Shown: positions 8,409-16,770 of the stretch, in pieces | Position numbering within the stretch: position 1 is the stretch's first letter | Layout of the letters: each line of letters starts with the position of its first letter | Assembly (NCBI RefSeq): GCF_011947225.1 | Contig: NZ_JAATVW010000001.1 | Span: 310,001 to 374,000, forward strand | Direction of reading: 5' to 3' | Source of the DNA: Planosporangium flavigriseum | GTDB lineage: Bacteria; Actinomycetota; Actinomycetes; Mycobacteriales; Micromonosporaceae | Length of the DNA: 64,000 nt | Notes under the pieces: generated by a model | Database searches by the model: none | What the model was told of the DNA's origin: nothing | What the model saw: only the letters and a program-made list of their open reading frames with translations | Made by a program: the position numbers and the translations under genes

Positions 8409-8477
8409 ACCGGGCCCCCCTCGGCGCGTCGCCGACACCCACGATCGACCCCGAAACCAACCCTGACCAGGAGTTTC

Positions 8478-9539
8478 TCAGGATGGCGCAGCAGCGAGCC
8501 CTGCGCATTGGCGCAGCCCGGCGAAGCGCTTGCTGACCTTGGCGGCCGCGTCGCCCTTCAACGGAATCGGCTGGCCGGTGGCGGAAACCACGGCCGGGAG
8601 GAACTCGTTCTTGACCACCTTGCGGCCCTCGACGGTCAGTTTCAGTACCCCGGTCTCCGTACTGAACGATTCCCCGTACCAGAGGAAGTTCGCCAGGCCG
8701 TACGCCACGTACGTGCCGCCCATCCAGCCGTCGCCCTGCAGCGTGTGGGCGTGCGAGCCGATGATCAGATCTGCCCCGGCACCGGCGATCTTGGCTGCGA
8801 AGCTCTTCTGCTCACCAGTGGGGCACGATTTGCCCTCCTGACCCCAGTGGTTGAACACGACCACCAGGTCGGCGTTCGAGCGGGCCGTGCGCACCGCAGC
8901 CACAGAACGGTCCAGGTCCAGCGTCATCGCGACCCCGGCGCGGTTGTCGCGCGCCACCCAGGTCGACTCCAACTCGTGCACCTGATTGAACGCCAGGAAC
9001 GCGATCTTGACGTCCTTCACGGTCAGGTACAGCGGGGCGTACGCCTCCTCAGCGTTGCGCCCGATCCCGACGTACGGGAAGTCGGCGCGGCGAACGTTGA
9101 CGAGAGTGTCGGCGAGCCCGACCTGGCCGTAGTCGAGCACGTGATTGTTGGCCAAGGTGACCACGTCGACCCCGGCGGCCTTCAGAGCGGCGAACGCGGT
9201 GATCGGCGCCCGGAAGCGGTACTGCTTCGGCTCGGGCGTACCCCGCTCGGTGATCGCCGTCTCCAGGTTCAGCATGGTCAGGTCGGAGTCCTGCAACACC
9301 GACGCGATCGGACCGAAGGCGCTCGCCGGGTCACTCAACAGGCCAGCAGTACGGCCGGTGAAGTGCACGTCGCCCGCGAACGCGAGGGTGAGGGGTCCGG
9401 CGGGAGCAGGACGAGCCGTAGGAGCGGACGGAGCCGCCGAATGGAACGTGGCGTCCCCACCACCGCACCCTGCCACGGCACCGGCCAGCACCGCCAACGC
9501 CCCGGCAAACCCGATCATCCTGCTCTTGATCACGGCCAC
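8478..9539 (-). CDS. CapA-family lipoprotein (copy 2)
   Basis: This is a metallophosphatase-like protein of the CapA/PgsA family (poly-gamma-glutamate synthesis type), about 353 residues. The signal peptide ends in a lipobox LAGAVAGC, so it is probably anchored outside the membrane. Family motifs are visible: LAFAGDVHF, NLETAITERG, TLANNHVLDYG, NHWGQEG and IIGSHAHTLQG; these His, Asp and Asn residues match the presumed metal site. It follows copy 1 with a three-base gap, and the two proteins align throughout, so they arose by tandem duplication. No cap or polyglutamate genes are nearby, so the substrate is unknown. GTG 9533 or ATG 9518 are alternative starts. Confidence 0.85.
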   Translation of the reverse strand: MAVIKSRMIGFAGALAVLAGAVAGCGGGDATFHSAAPSAPTARPAPAGPLTLAFAGDVHFTGRTAGLLSDPASAFGPIASVLQDSDLTMLNLETAITERGTPEPKQYRFRAPITAFAALKAAGVDVVTLANNHVLDYGQVGLADTLVNVRRADFPYVGIGRNAEEAYAPLYLTVKDVKIAFLAFNQVHELESTWVARDNRAGVAMTLDLDRSVAAVRTARSNADLVVVFNHWGQEGKSCPTGEQKSFAAKIAGAGADLIIGSHAHTLQGDGWMGGTYVAYGLANFLWYGESFSTETGVLKLTVEGRKVVKNEFLPAVVSATGQPIPLKGDAAAKVSKRFAGLRQCAGLAAAPS

Positions 9540-9542
9540 AGG

Positions 9543-10604
9543 CTAGCTGCGGGGCACACGCCCCAGACCCGTACACGGATGTAGATCCGCGAATTTTTTC
9601 CCGATTTCATCCGCCTCGGTACCCGAAACCGGCAGCGGCTGCCCGGTCGTACGCGAGATCGACGCGGGCACCAACTCGGAGCGAGTGACGGTGCCACCCC
9701 GCAGCGTCAGCCGCAGCACCCCCGTGTCGTTACTGAACGCGTCGTCGCGCCACCACAGGAAGTTGCCCAGCCCGTACGCGACATAGGTCTTGCCCATCCA
9801 CCCGTCGCCGAGCAGCAGGTGCGAGTGAGTACCCAGCACGATGGTCGCGCCCGCGTCGGCCATCCGGGACGCGAACGTCTTCATCTCAGCCGTCGGGCAG
9901 TTGTTGCCCTCCTGGCCCCAGTGCGCGTACACGACCACGACGTCGGCGACGGCACGGGCGGCGCGTACCGCGGCGGCGGAGCGGGCGAGGTCGACGGCCA
10001 TCGCGACGCCAGGGCGGTCCTCCTTCGCAGCCCAGCTGTACTCCAGCTCGTGCACCTGGCTGACGGCGACGAAGGCGATGCGGGTGCCGCGCACGTTCGC
10101 CACCCACGGCGCGTACGCCTCGGCGGCGTTGTGACCGGCCCCGATGGCCGGCACGCCGGCCTTGCGGGCATTGTCGAGGGTGTCGGTCAGCCCGACCTTG
10201 CCGTAGTCGAGCGAGTGGTTGTTGGCGATCGTCACGACATCCACGCCGGCGCCACGCACGGCGTCGAAGGCGGCGGCCGGCGCCCGGAAGTGGAACTGCT
10301 TGGACTCGGGGGTACCCCGGTCGGTGACGGCCGTCTCCAGGTTGACCATGCTCACGTCGGCGTCCTTCAGCGTCGACGCGATCGGGCCGAAGGCGCTCGC
10401 CGGGTCGGTCAACAGGTCAGCCGTACGGTCCATGAAGTGGACATCGCCGGCGAACGCGAGCGTGATGTCCTGGGAGAGAGCCGGCGAAGGCGACGAAGCG
10501 GGCGCAACGGGCGCGGAGTTCCACGTGGCCCCCGGCGTACCCGACGAGCAGCCAGCGACAGTCAGCAGCGCCACACCGAGCGCAAGCCACCTCCGGGTTC
10601 TCAC
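9543..10604 (-). CDS. CapA-family lipoprotein (copy 1)
   Basis: This is the upstream twin of the preceding gene, 353 residues, with lipobox LLTVAGCSS near residue 15-20. It has the same motif series: LAFAGDVHFMDRTADLLTDP, NLETAVTDRG, TIANNHSLDYG, AHWGQEG and VLGTHSHLLLG. The paralogues keep shared blocks such as DPASAFGPIAS and GDGWMG, but differ in the linker after the lipobox and in the C-terminal third. The promoter must lie in the ~150-bp interval shared with the oppositely read glyA leader. Confidence 0.85.
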   Translation of the reverse strand: MRTRRWLALGVALLTVAGCSSGTPGATWNSAPVAPASSPSPALSQDITLAFAGDVHFMDRTADLLTDPASAFGPIASTLKDADVSMVNLETAVTDRGTPESKQFHFRAPAAAFDAVRGAGVDVVTIANNHSLDYGKVGLTDTLDNARKAGVPAIGAGHNAAEAYAPWVANVRGTRIAFVAVSQVHELEYSWAAKEDRPGVAMAVDLARSAAAVRAARAVADVVVVYAHWGQEGNNCPTAEMKTFASRMADAGATIVLGTHSHLLLGDGWMGKTYVAYGLGNFLWWRDDAFSNDTGVLRLTLRGGTVTRSELVPASISRTTGQPLPVSGTEADEIGKKFADLHPCTGLGRVPRS

Positions 10605-10629
10605 GGGCGCAAGCGTACGGGCCTCCGGC

Positions 10630-10724
10630 TAAGATCGAAGGCGTACTCGTGACTGGCGCATCACAGAGGTGGAACCGACCACCGGGGAGCGAGCTCGATC
10701 GCGGCACCGCGCGCCTGGGTGTCC
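10630..10724 (+). promoter_or_regulatory. ZTP (pfl) riboswitch and promoter of glyA
   Basis: The leader matches the ZMP/ZTP-sensing riboswitch consensus: CGTGACTGGCG (10648-10658), then AGGTGGAACCGACCACCGGG leading into GAGCGA, and the pseudoknot partner CGCGCCTGGG (10710-10719). ZTP accumulates when 10-formyl-tetrahydrofolate is short, and these RNAs commonly control glyA and purine or folate genes. A TAAGAT -10 box lies at 10630-10635; I see no clear -35. The glyA Shine-Dalgarno sequence follows about 25 bases later. Confidence 0.9.
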
Positions 10725-10756
10725 GATCTTCGGCCGACCCTGCCAGGAGGACTCTC

Positions 10757-12028
10757 ATGCACGTACCGCCGATCCCGACCCTGCACGCCGCCGACCCGGA
10801 GCTGGCCGCTCTGGTGGAGGGCGAGGCCCAGCGCCAGCACGACGTCCTACGGATGATCGCCTCGGAGAACTACGTCTCCCGCACGGTCCTCGAGGCGACC
10901 GGCACGGTGCTGACCAACAAGTACTCCGAGGGGTACCCGGGCAAGCGCTACTACGAGGGCCAGCTCTTCATCGACCAGATCGAGCAGCTGGCGATCGACC
11001 GCGCGAAGGCGCTGTTCGGCGTCGACCACGCCAACGTCCAGCCGTACTCGGGCTCGCCGGCCAACCTCGCCGTCTACCTGGCGTTCGCCCAGCCCGGCGA
11101 CCCGGTGATGGGCCTGTCGCTGCCGATGGGCGGCCACCTGACCCACGGCTGGGGCGTTTCGGCGACCGGCGCCTGGTTCCGCCCGGTGCGCTACGAGGTG
11201 CGCCGCGAGGACGGCCGCATCGACCTGGACCAGGTCCGCGACCTGGCCCGCAAGGAGCAGCCGAAGATCATGATCGCGGGTGGCACGGCCATCCCGCGCA
11301 CCATCGACTTCCCGGCGTTCGCCGAGATCGCCCGCGAGGTCGGCGCGGTCCTGGTCGCCGACATCGCCCACATCGCCGGCCTGATCGCCGGTGGCGCGCA
11401 CCCGTCCCCGGTCGGCTACGCCGACGTGATCACCACCACGACGCACAAGACCCTGCGCGGCCCGCGTGGCGCAATGATCATGACCACCGCCGAGCACGCC
11501 AAGGCGGTCGACAAGGCCGTCTTCCCCGGCCTGCAGGGCGGCCCGCACAACCACACCACCGCCGGTATCGCGGTGGCGCTGAAGGAAGCGTCGACGCCCG
11601 ACTTCAGCCGCTACGCCCACCAGATCGTGGCCAACGCCAAGGCCCTGGCCGCCGCCCTGACCGAGCGCGGCTTCGACCTGGTCACCGGCGGCACGGACAA
11701 CCACCTGATCCTGATCGACCTGACCAACAAGGGCATCGGCGGCAAGCCGGTTGCCCGCGCGCTCGACCGCGCCGGCATCGAGACGAACTACAACACCGTC
11801 CCGTACGACCAGCGCAAGCCGTTCGACCCGTCCGGCCTGCGCATCGGCACCCCGGCGCTGACCACGCGGGGGCTCACCGAGGCGCAGATGCCGCAGATCG
11901 CCGCGTGGATGTCCGACGCGGTCGACGCCGCGACCAAGGACGACGAGGCGACCCTGAACACGATCGCCGGTCAGGTACGCGAGATGCTCGCCGCGTACCC
12001 GATGCCGGGTTGGGAGCCGACCCGCTAG
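10757..12028 (+). CDS. glyA: serine hydroxymethyltransferase
   Basis: This PLP enzyme interconverts serine and glycine with transfer of a one-carbon unit to tetrahydrofolate. The 423-residue product has the family signatures: LRMIASENYVSRTVLEA, TNKYSEGYPGKRYYEG, the PLP-lysine block ADVITTTTHKTLRGPRGAMI and the C-terminal LRIGTPALTTRG. ATG 10757 follows an excellent AGGAGGACT; longer in-frame starts lie inside the riboswitch. Control by ZTP fits a one-carbon supply enzyme. The 3' end overlaps bioD by four bases in convergent orientation. Confidence 0.96.
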   Translation: MHVPPIPTLHAADPELAALVEGEAQRQHDVLRMIASENYVSRTVLEATGTVLTNKYSEGYPGKRYYEGQLFIDQIEQLAIDRAKALFGVDHANVQPYSGSPANLAVYLAFAQPGDPVMGLSLPMGGHLTHGWGVSATGAWFRPVRYEVRREDGRIDLDQVRDLARKEQPKIMIAGGTAIPRTIDFPAFAEIAREVGAVLVADIAHIAGLIAGGAHPSPVGYADVITTTTHKTLRGPRGAMIMTTAEHAKAVDKAVFPGLQGGPHNHTTAGIAVALKEASTPDFSRYAHQIVANAKALAAALTERGFDLVTGGTDNHLILIDLTNKGIGGKPVARALDRAGIETNYNTVPYDQRKPFDPSGLRIGTPALTTRGLTEAQMPQIAAWMSDAVDAATKDDEATLNTIAGQVREMLAAYPMPGWEPTR

Positions 12029-12741
12029 AGCGAGGCGACAGCGCCCCGGAACTTCTCGGCGTCGAAGGTGCCGTGCAGTTCCGGGGCCAGCCAGTAGGCG
12101 GCCTGCTCGCGGAAGGGCGCGGGCTGCCACCCACCGACACCGTCGGGCACGACCCCGGCGAGCTCGCCGGTGAGGTCGGTCAGGTTGGTCCGGTGCACGA
12201 GTTCCGGCTGATCCGGCCACGAGCCGACCACGACCCTGGCCGGCACGCCCCGCCGGTCGAGCGCTTCGAGCGTCAGCGCGGTGTGGTTGAGCGTCCCGAG
12301 CCCGGGCCGCGCGACCACGACCGCGGGGGCGCCGAGGGTGATGGCGAGGTCGGCGACGGTCCAGCCACCGTCACCCAGCTGTACGAACAGACCGCCGGCC
12401 CCTTCCACGAGGACGAGTTCGTGGTCGGCGGCGAGGTCCTCGACGGCGCTGAGCACGTCGGCGAGGACGAGCGGGGCGAGACCGGAGACCCGGGCCGCGG
12501 TCAGCGGCGCGAGGGGATCCGGGTAGGACGCGAGCGTACGCACGGTCGCCGGGCCGGCGAGGCGCTGTACGGTCTCGGCGTCGGTCTCCTCCTCCTCAGC
12601 GGTGCCGGTCTGACCGGGCTTGACGACGGCGACCCGCAGGCCGGCCTGGGTGGCGGCGGCCGCCATGGCTGCCGTCACGATCGTCTTGCCGACCGCGGTG
12701 TCGGTACCCGTCAGGATGACCGGCCCCCGCAATGGCCTCAT
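12025..12741 (-). CDS. bioD: dethiobiotin synthase
   Basis: This is the ATP-dependent ureido-ring closure enzyme before biotin synthase (238 residues). The P-loop GTDTAVGKT (residues 12-20), KPGQTG, the LVEGAGGLFVQL segment and ARPGLGTLNHT are all typical. It overlaps bioF by four bases (ATGA), so the two are translationally coupled. It is the last gene of the bioA-remnant/bioF/bioD operon. Confidence 0.93.
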   Translation of the reverse strand: MRPLRGPVILTGTDTAVGKTIVTAAMAAAATQAGLRVAVVKPGQTGTAEEEETDAETVQRLAGPATVRTLASYPDPLAPLTAARVSGLAPLVLADVLSAVEDLAADHELVLVEGAGGLFVQLGDGGWTVADLAITLGAPAVVVARPGLGTLNHTALTLEALDRRGVPARVVVGSWPDQPELVHRTNLTDLTGELAGVVPDGVGGWQPAPFREQAAYWLAPELHGTFDAEKFRGAVASL

Positions 12742-13934
12742 GGGCGCTCCTCCAGGATCACATCGATGGCGCGCTCGAAATCGGCCCGCGCCACGCCGGC
12801 GTTGATGGTAAGCCGCAGCCGCGACCGCTGGTCCGGCGTCGACGGCGGCCGGAAACAGCCGACCGCGACTCCCCGGTCCCGGCAGGCGGTGGCCCAGGCG
12901 AGGGCCTGCTGCGGCCCGGGGGCGGTGACGGACAGGACCCCGCCGGACGGCGTGGGCACCTCCAGGCCGGCGGCGCGCAGACGCGCGGTCGCGTACGCGG
13001 CCCGGTCAGCCAGCTCCTTGCGCAGCGCGTCCCCTTCCGCGATCACGCGCAGCGCCGCGTGCGCGCCGGCCGCGACGGCCGGCGGGAGCGCGGTGTCGTA
13101 GATGAACGTACGGCCGGTGTCGACCAGGTGCCGGCGCAGTTGCGCGGGGCCCGCGACGAGCCCGCCGGCCGCGCCGAACGCCTTGGACAGGGTGGCCGTC
13201 ACGACGACGTCGGGTTCGCCGGCGATGCCCGCCGCCGCGACCCCGCCCGCGCCGCGCGGGCCGAGCAGCCCCACGGCGTGCGCGTCGTCGACGAGCAGGA
13301 GCGCCCCGTACTCGCGGCAGGCGGCGTGCAGTTCCCGGAGCGGGGCGAGGTCGCCGTCGACGGAGAACACCGACTCGGTGATGACCAGCGCCGGGCGGCC
13401 GGGGTGCGCGGCGAGCGTCTCGCGTACGGCCGGCACGTCGGCGTGCGGCGTGACGACGGTCTGCACCCCGGCCCGGCCGGCCTTCGCCATCCGGCAGCCG
13501 TCCACGAGAGACGCATGGTTGTAGGCGTCGGAGACGATGAGGGTGCCGGGCCGGGCGAGCGCCTTGACCGCGCCGACGTTGGCGAGGTACCCCGACGAGT
13601 ACACCAGGGCGGTCTGCGTACCGAGCCAGTCGGCCAGGCCGGCTTCGAGGTCGTCGTGGGCGTTCGTCGACCCGCGGACGAGCCGGGAGCCGGTGGCGCC
13701 CAGCCCGTACGCCCGGACCGCCGCCACCGCGGCCTCGATGATCTCCGGGTGCCGGGCCAGACCGAGGTAGTCGTTGCCGGCGAGGTCGATCATCTCCTCG
13801 GCCGGCCCGTGCGGGCGCAGGTCGCGGCGCAGCCCGGCCGTCTCGCGTGCGGCGGCCTGCTCGGTCAGGGTGTCGAGCCAGTCGTGGCAGGAGGGCGCCC
13901 CGGTCACCGGGGCGCTGATCTCGGCGGCGGTCAC
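12738..13934 (-). CDS. bioF: 8-amino-7-oxononanoate synthase
   Basis: This PLP-dependent condensing enzyme joins pimeloyl thioester and alanine to start the biotin rings (398 residues). It shows NDYLGLARHPEI, GATGSRLVRGS, YSSGYLANVG, VDDAHAVGLLG and the PLP lysine in TATLSKAFG. The start overlaps the end of the bioA remnant by four bases, as expected if bioA was once a full gene in this operon. Length is normal. Confidence 0.93.
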   Translation of the reverse strand: MTAAEISAPVTGAPSCHDWLDTLTEQAAARETAGLRRDLRPHGPAEEMIDLAGNDYLGLARHPEIIEAAVAAVRAYGLGATGSRLVRGSTNAHDDLEAGLADWLGTQTALVYSSGYLANVGAVKALARPGTLIVSDAYNHASLVDGCRMAKAGRAGVQTVVTPHADVPAVRETLAAHPGRPALVITESVFSVDGDLAPLRELHAACREYGALLLVDDAHAVGLLGPRGAGGVAAAGIAGEPDVVVTATLSKAFGAAGGLVAGPAQLRRHLVDTGRTFIYDTALPPAVAAGAHAALRVIAEGDALRKELADRAAYATARLRAAGLEVPTPSGGVLSVTAPGPQQALAWATACRDRGVAVGCFRPPSTPDQRSRLRLTINAGVARADFERAIDVILEERP

Positions 13935-14278
13935 CCGACCACCTCGGGCAAGCGACCGACAGCGGGCGGCTCGTCCGGGCCGGTCGGGTTGGTCGGCTCG
14001 TCGGGCTTGGGGTCGGTCGGCCCCTCCGGGTCGGTCGGGCTCGGGCCGCTCGGCAGGTCCGGGTCGGGCGGCGGGAGGCTGGGCTCCTTGGTAGCGGTCG
14101 GGCCCGCCGAGGTAGCGGTCGGGCCCGCCAACGAGCCGTCGAGGACCCGGTTACCGTCCACGTCGTACAGCCAGGATCCCTCGATCCGGGTGATGACGGT
14201 CCGCCGATCGCGCTGCGACGGGCTGTCCTGGGTGAATGGCTGCCACATCGACGCCGCGTCGCGTTCCAGCCAGTTCAT
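13931..14278 (-). pseudogene. bioA: bioA remnant: BioA N-terminus fused to a low-complexity tail
   Basis: The first ~50 residues (LERDAASMWQPFTQ, then RIEGSWLYDVDGNRVLDG) are the N-terminus of adenosylmethionine-8-amino-7-oxononanoate aminotransferase, which is normally ~430 residues. After LDGSLA the frame changes into a Pro/Gly/Thr/Asp-rich stretch, with a 21-bp tandem duplication at 14090-14129 encoding two AGPTATs-type units, and stops at 115 residues. All PLP-binding and catalytic parts, including the lysine, are missing. ATG 14278 still has a good GGAGG site and the end still overlaps bioF, so it may act only as a translated leader for bioFD. BioA activity would have to come from elsewhere. 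Confidence 0.75.
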
Positions 14279-14520
14279 GGCACGCCTCCAGGCGTTGTAT
14301 TGAGTTCCACAAAGCGCCCTGTTCCGCCCGAAGCAGGTCTAACCGGCGGAATTACCACTGCAAGCACCGCTCCGGCCGTCATCAGGCCGTCTGCGCCATG
14401 ATGGCACCGAGTAGGTTATCGATTGGCGTACGGGTGCGCTCGCCGAGATCACGCCCATCCTGTCGACCATGCCCCGGCCACCCGGTAATGGTGAGGCCGC
14501 GACCGCCGGATGGTGGCATC

Positions 14521-15468
14521 GTGACGGGCGTGATCAGCGCCTCGGGTAGCCGGATCGGCTGGGCTGACCTCCCGGCGAAGGTGTGTGCCGCCGTCGAGGA
14601 CATCGTCGGCGGCGAGGTGTGCGAGGCGGTCTCCCAGCCCGGCGGCTTCTCCCCCGGCAGCGCCGACCGGGTACGGACCACGAACGGCCGGCGAGCGTTC
14701 GTCAAAGCGGTCAGCCCGGCACAGAACGCCGAATCTCCGGACCTGCACCGCCGGGAGGCCCGGATCACCGGCACCCTCCCGCCCACTGCTCCCGCTCCTC
14801 GGCTGCTCGGCACGTTCGAGCACGACGGCTGGGTGGTGCTGGTCCTGGAGGACGTCGAGGGGCGCCATCCGCGTACTCCGTGGGAGATCGGTGAGCTGAC
14901 CGCCGTCCTGGACGCGCTGGACGATCTGGCGCGGCAGGCCACGCCGACGCCGCTGCCCGAACTGGCGAGCACGGCCGCACAACTGGCCGACGACTTCGAC
15001 GGCTGGCGGCGACTGGCCGCCGATACGCCCGATGACCTCGACGCCTGGGCGGTCGACCAGCTGGACGACCTGCAGCGCTGGGCGGCCCGGGGTCTGGCGG
15101 CGCTCACCGGCGACACCCTTGTCCACCTCGACGTCCGGGCGGACAACCTGCTGCTGCGCCCGGACGGTGGCGTCAGCATCGTCGACTGGCCGTGGGCGGC
15201 GACCGGCCCCCGGTGGCTCGACGCGCTCTCCGTACTGGTCAACGTCCACCTGTACGGCGGGGTCGACGTCGAGGCGATCCTCGCCGCCCGGGACACGACG
15301 GCGACGGCCGACCCGGGCGACCTCACCGGCGTACTGGTCGGGCTGACCGGCTTCTTCCTGGATTACGCGCGGCGGCCGTCCCCGCCCGGCCTGCCGACCC
15401 TGCGGGGGTTCCAACGCGCCCAGGGCGAGTCCACGCTGCGCTGGGTACGCGCCCGGATGCGTGAGTAA
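14521..15468 (+). CDS. aminoglycoside-phosphotransferase-like kinase
   Basis: This 315-residue protein of the APH/choline-kinase fold has the Brenner-type catalytic loop VHLDVRADNLLLRPDG (Asp and Asn of HxDxxxxN) followed by the metal-binding VDWPWAATGP. The N-terminal lobe has a Lys (RRAFVKAVSP) and WVVLVLEDVEG hinge. Such proteins phosphorylate small molecules or act in unknown metabolism; resistance should not be assumed. GTG 14521 is preceded by GGTGG; ATG upstream (about 14488) is possible. It stands between the divergent bioA remnant and bioB. Confidence 0.75.
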   Translation: MTGVISASGSRIGWADLPAKVCAAVEDIVGGEVCEAVSQPGGFSPGSADRVRTTNGRRAFVKAVSPAQNAESPDLHRREARITGTLPPTAPAPRLLGTFEHDGWVVLVLEDVEGRHPRTPWEIGELTAVLDALDDLARQATPTPLPELASTAAQLADDFDGWRRLAADTPDDLDAWAVDQLDDLQRWAARGLAALTGDTLVHLDVRADNLLLRPDGGVSIVDWPWAATGPRWLDALSVLVNVHLYGGVDVEAILAARDTTATADPGDLTGVLVGLTGFFLDYARRPSPPGLPTLRGFQRAQGESTLRWVRARMRE

Positions 15469-15513
15469 CTGCGCAAACAGGAGAGTCCGCAGGTGACTGT
15501 CCTACGCGCCTTG

Positions 15514-15519
15514 TAGGGT
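15514..15519 (+). promoter_or_regulatory. -10 box of a probable leaderless bioB transcript
   Basis: TAGGGT ends six bases before ATG 15526, so transcription would start at or next to the start codon. A short inverted repeat CCTAC/GTAGG (15501-15517) overlaps the box and could be an operator. Confidence 0.5.
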
Positions 15520-15525
15520 ACGGCC

Positions 15526-16521
15526 ATGCCTGAGTCCGTACTCGCGCGCGCCGAGCGCGTCCTGGAAACCGGTGTGGGCCTCGACGAGGCCGGCGTGCTC
15601 GAGGTGCTGCGGCTGCCCGACGACCAGATACCGGCCATCCTCGAGCTGGCACACCAGGTACGGATGCGCTGGTGCGGCCCGGAGGTCGAGGTCGAGGGCA
15701 TCGTCTCGCTGAAGACCGGCGGCTGCCCGGAGGACTGCCACTTCTGCTCGCAGTCCGGCCTGTTCACCTCGCCGGTACGCGCCGTGTGGCTGGACATCCC
15801 CGCGCTCGTCGAGGCGGCCAAGCAGACCGCGGCCACCGGGGCGACCGAGTTCTGCATCGTCGCCGCCGTCCGCGGGCCCGACGCCAAGCTGATGGCGCAA
15901 CTGCGCGAGGGCGTGGCCGCGATCCGCGAAGCCGTCGACATCAACATCGCCGCCTCCATCGGCATGCTCACCAAGGAGCAGGTGGACGAGCTGGTCGAGC
16001 TCGGCGTGCACCGGTACAACCACAACCTGGAGACCGCCCGGTCGCACTTCCCCAACGTCGTCACCACCCACTCCTGGGAGGAGCGCTGGGACACGCTGCG
16101 GATGGTGCGCGAGTCCGGCATGGAGGTCTGCTGCGGCGGCATCCTCGGCCTGGGCGAGAGCGTCGAGCAGCGGGCCGAGTTCGCGATCCAGCTGCAGGAG
16201 CTCGACCCGCACGAGGTGCCGCTCAACTTCCTCAACCCGCGCCCCGGCACCCCCCTCGCCGACCAGCCGGTGCTCGACCCGAAGGACGCGCTCCGGGCGA
16301 TCGCCGCGTTCCGGCTGGCGCTGCCGCGCACGATCCTGCGGTACGCCGGCGGCCGCGAGATCACGCTCGGCGACCTCGGCACCCGCGACGGCCTCCTCGG
16401 CGGCGTCAACGCGGTGATCGTCGGCAACTACCTCACCACGCTCGGCCGCAGGCCGGACGAGGACCTCGCGCTGCTCGAGGAGCTGAGCATGCCGGTCAAG
16501 GCTCTCTCTGCCACCCTGTAG
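15526..16521 (+). CDS. bioB: biotin synthase
   Basis: This radical-SAM enzyme inserts sulfur into dethiobiotin (331 residues). The [4Fe-4S] motif CPEDCHFC, the C-C-G-G segment [13 protein letters not shown] for the auxiliary cluster, and [12 protein letters not shown] are all present. The start is supported by the leaderless-type -10 box. It is followed after two bases by the small Cys-rich bsaP gene. bioB lies apart from bioFD, which is read in the opposite direction. Confidence 0.95.
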   Translation: MPESVLARAERVLETGVGLDEAGVLEVLRLPDDQIPAILELAHQVRMRWCGPEVEVEGIVSLKTGGCPEDCHFCSQSGLFTSPVRAVWLDIPALVEAAKQTAATGATEFCIVAAVRGPDAKLMAQLREGVAAIREAVDINIAASIGMLTKEQVDELVELGVHRYNHNLETARSHFPNVVTTHSWEERWDTLRMVRESGMEVCCGGILGLGESVEQRAEFAIQLQELDPHEVPLNFLNPRPGTPLADQPVLDPKDALRAIAAFRLALPRTILRYAGGREITLGDLGTRDGLLGGVNAVIVGNYLTTLGRRPDEDLALLEELSMPVKALSATL

Positions 16522-16523
16522 CC

Positions 16524-16706
16524 ATGCTGTGGTGTGATCGATGCGGGCGGGCGCTCGCCGACGGCGGCCATGAGACGTGCGTGGCCGCCCGCGCGCTGGA
16601 GCCGCCCCGGTACTGCGGGCAGTGCCGGCGCCGGATGAAGGTGCAGGTGCTGCCGGCCGGCTGGCGGGCCAGCTGCGTGGAGCACGGCACCCGCGCCTCC
16701 GCCTGA
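16524..16706 (+). CDS. bsaP: biotin synthase auxiliary protein (BsaP-type)
   Basis: This 60-residue protein begins two bases after bioB stops. It has six cysteines (4, 7, 19, 31, 34, 51) in the pattern CxxC...C...CxxC...C, suited to an Fe-S cluster or zinc. A small Cys-rich protein directly after bioB is characteristic of actinobacteria, where BsaP is needed for BioB activity. Assignment rests on position, size and cysteine spacing. Overlapping longer frames across bioB are shadows. Confidence 0.75.
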   Translation: MLWCDRCGRALADGGHETCVAARALEPPRYCGQCRRRMKVQVLPAGWRASCVEHGTRASA

Positions 16707-16718
16707 CCCTCGCCTTCC

Positions 16719-16770
16719 TTGATCACCGAGAGTTTCGGGTGCTTTGACGCCCCAGACTCTCGGTGATCAA
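16719..16770. terminator. palindromic terminator element encoding the FAD-monooxygenase C-terminus
   Basis: TTGATCACCGAGAGT (16719-16733) and ACTCTCGGTGATCAA (16756-16770) are perfect inverses. The element lies between the convergent bsaP and monooxygenase genes and includes the last ~15 codons and stop of the latter. It is homologous to the palindrome at 37211-37260. Confidence 0.8.

Noticed and set aside
10669-13101. 810-codon open frame over glyA and bioD
   Set aside because: It is a shadow in the third frame of high-GC DNA. The composition is Arg/Pro/Gly-rich with no domain, and real glyA and bioD/bioF explain the region.
14521-15468. Aminoglycoside resistance gene
   Set aside because: The fold is shared by many small-molecule kinases. 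Nothing in the sequence or context supports a resistance role.
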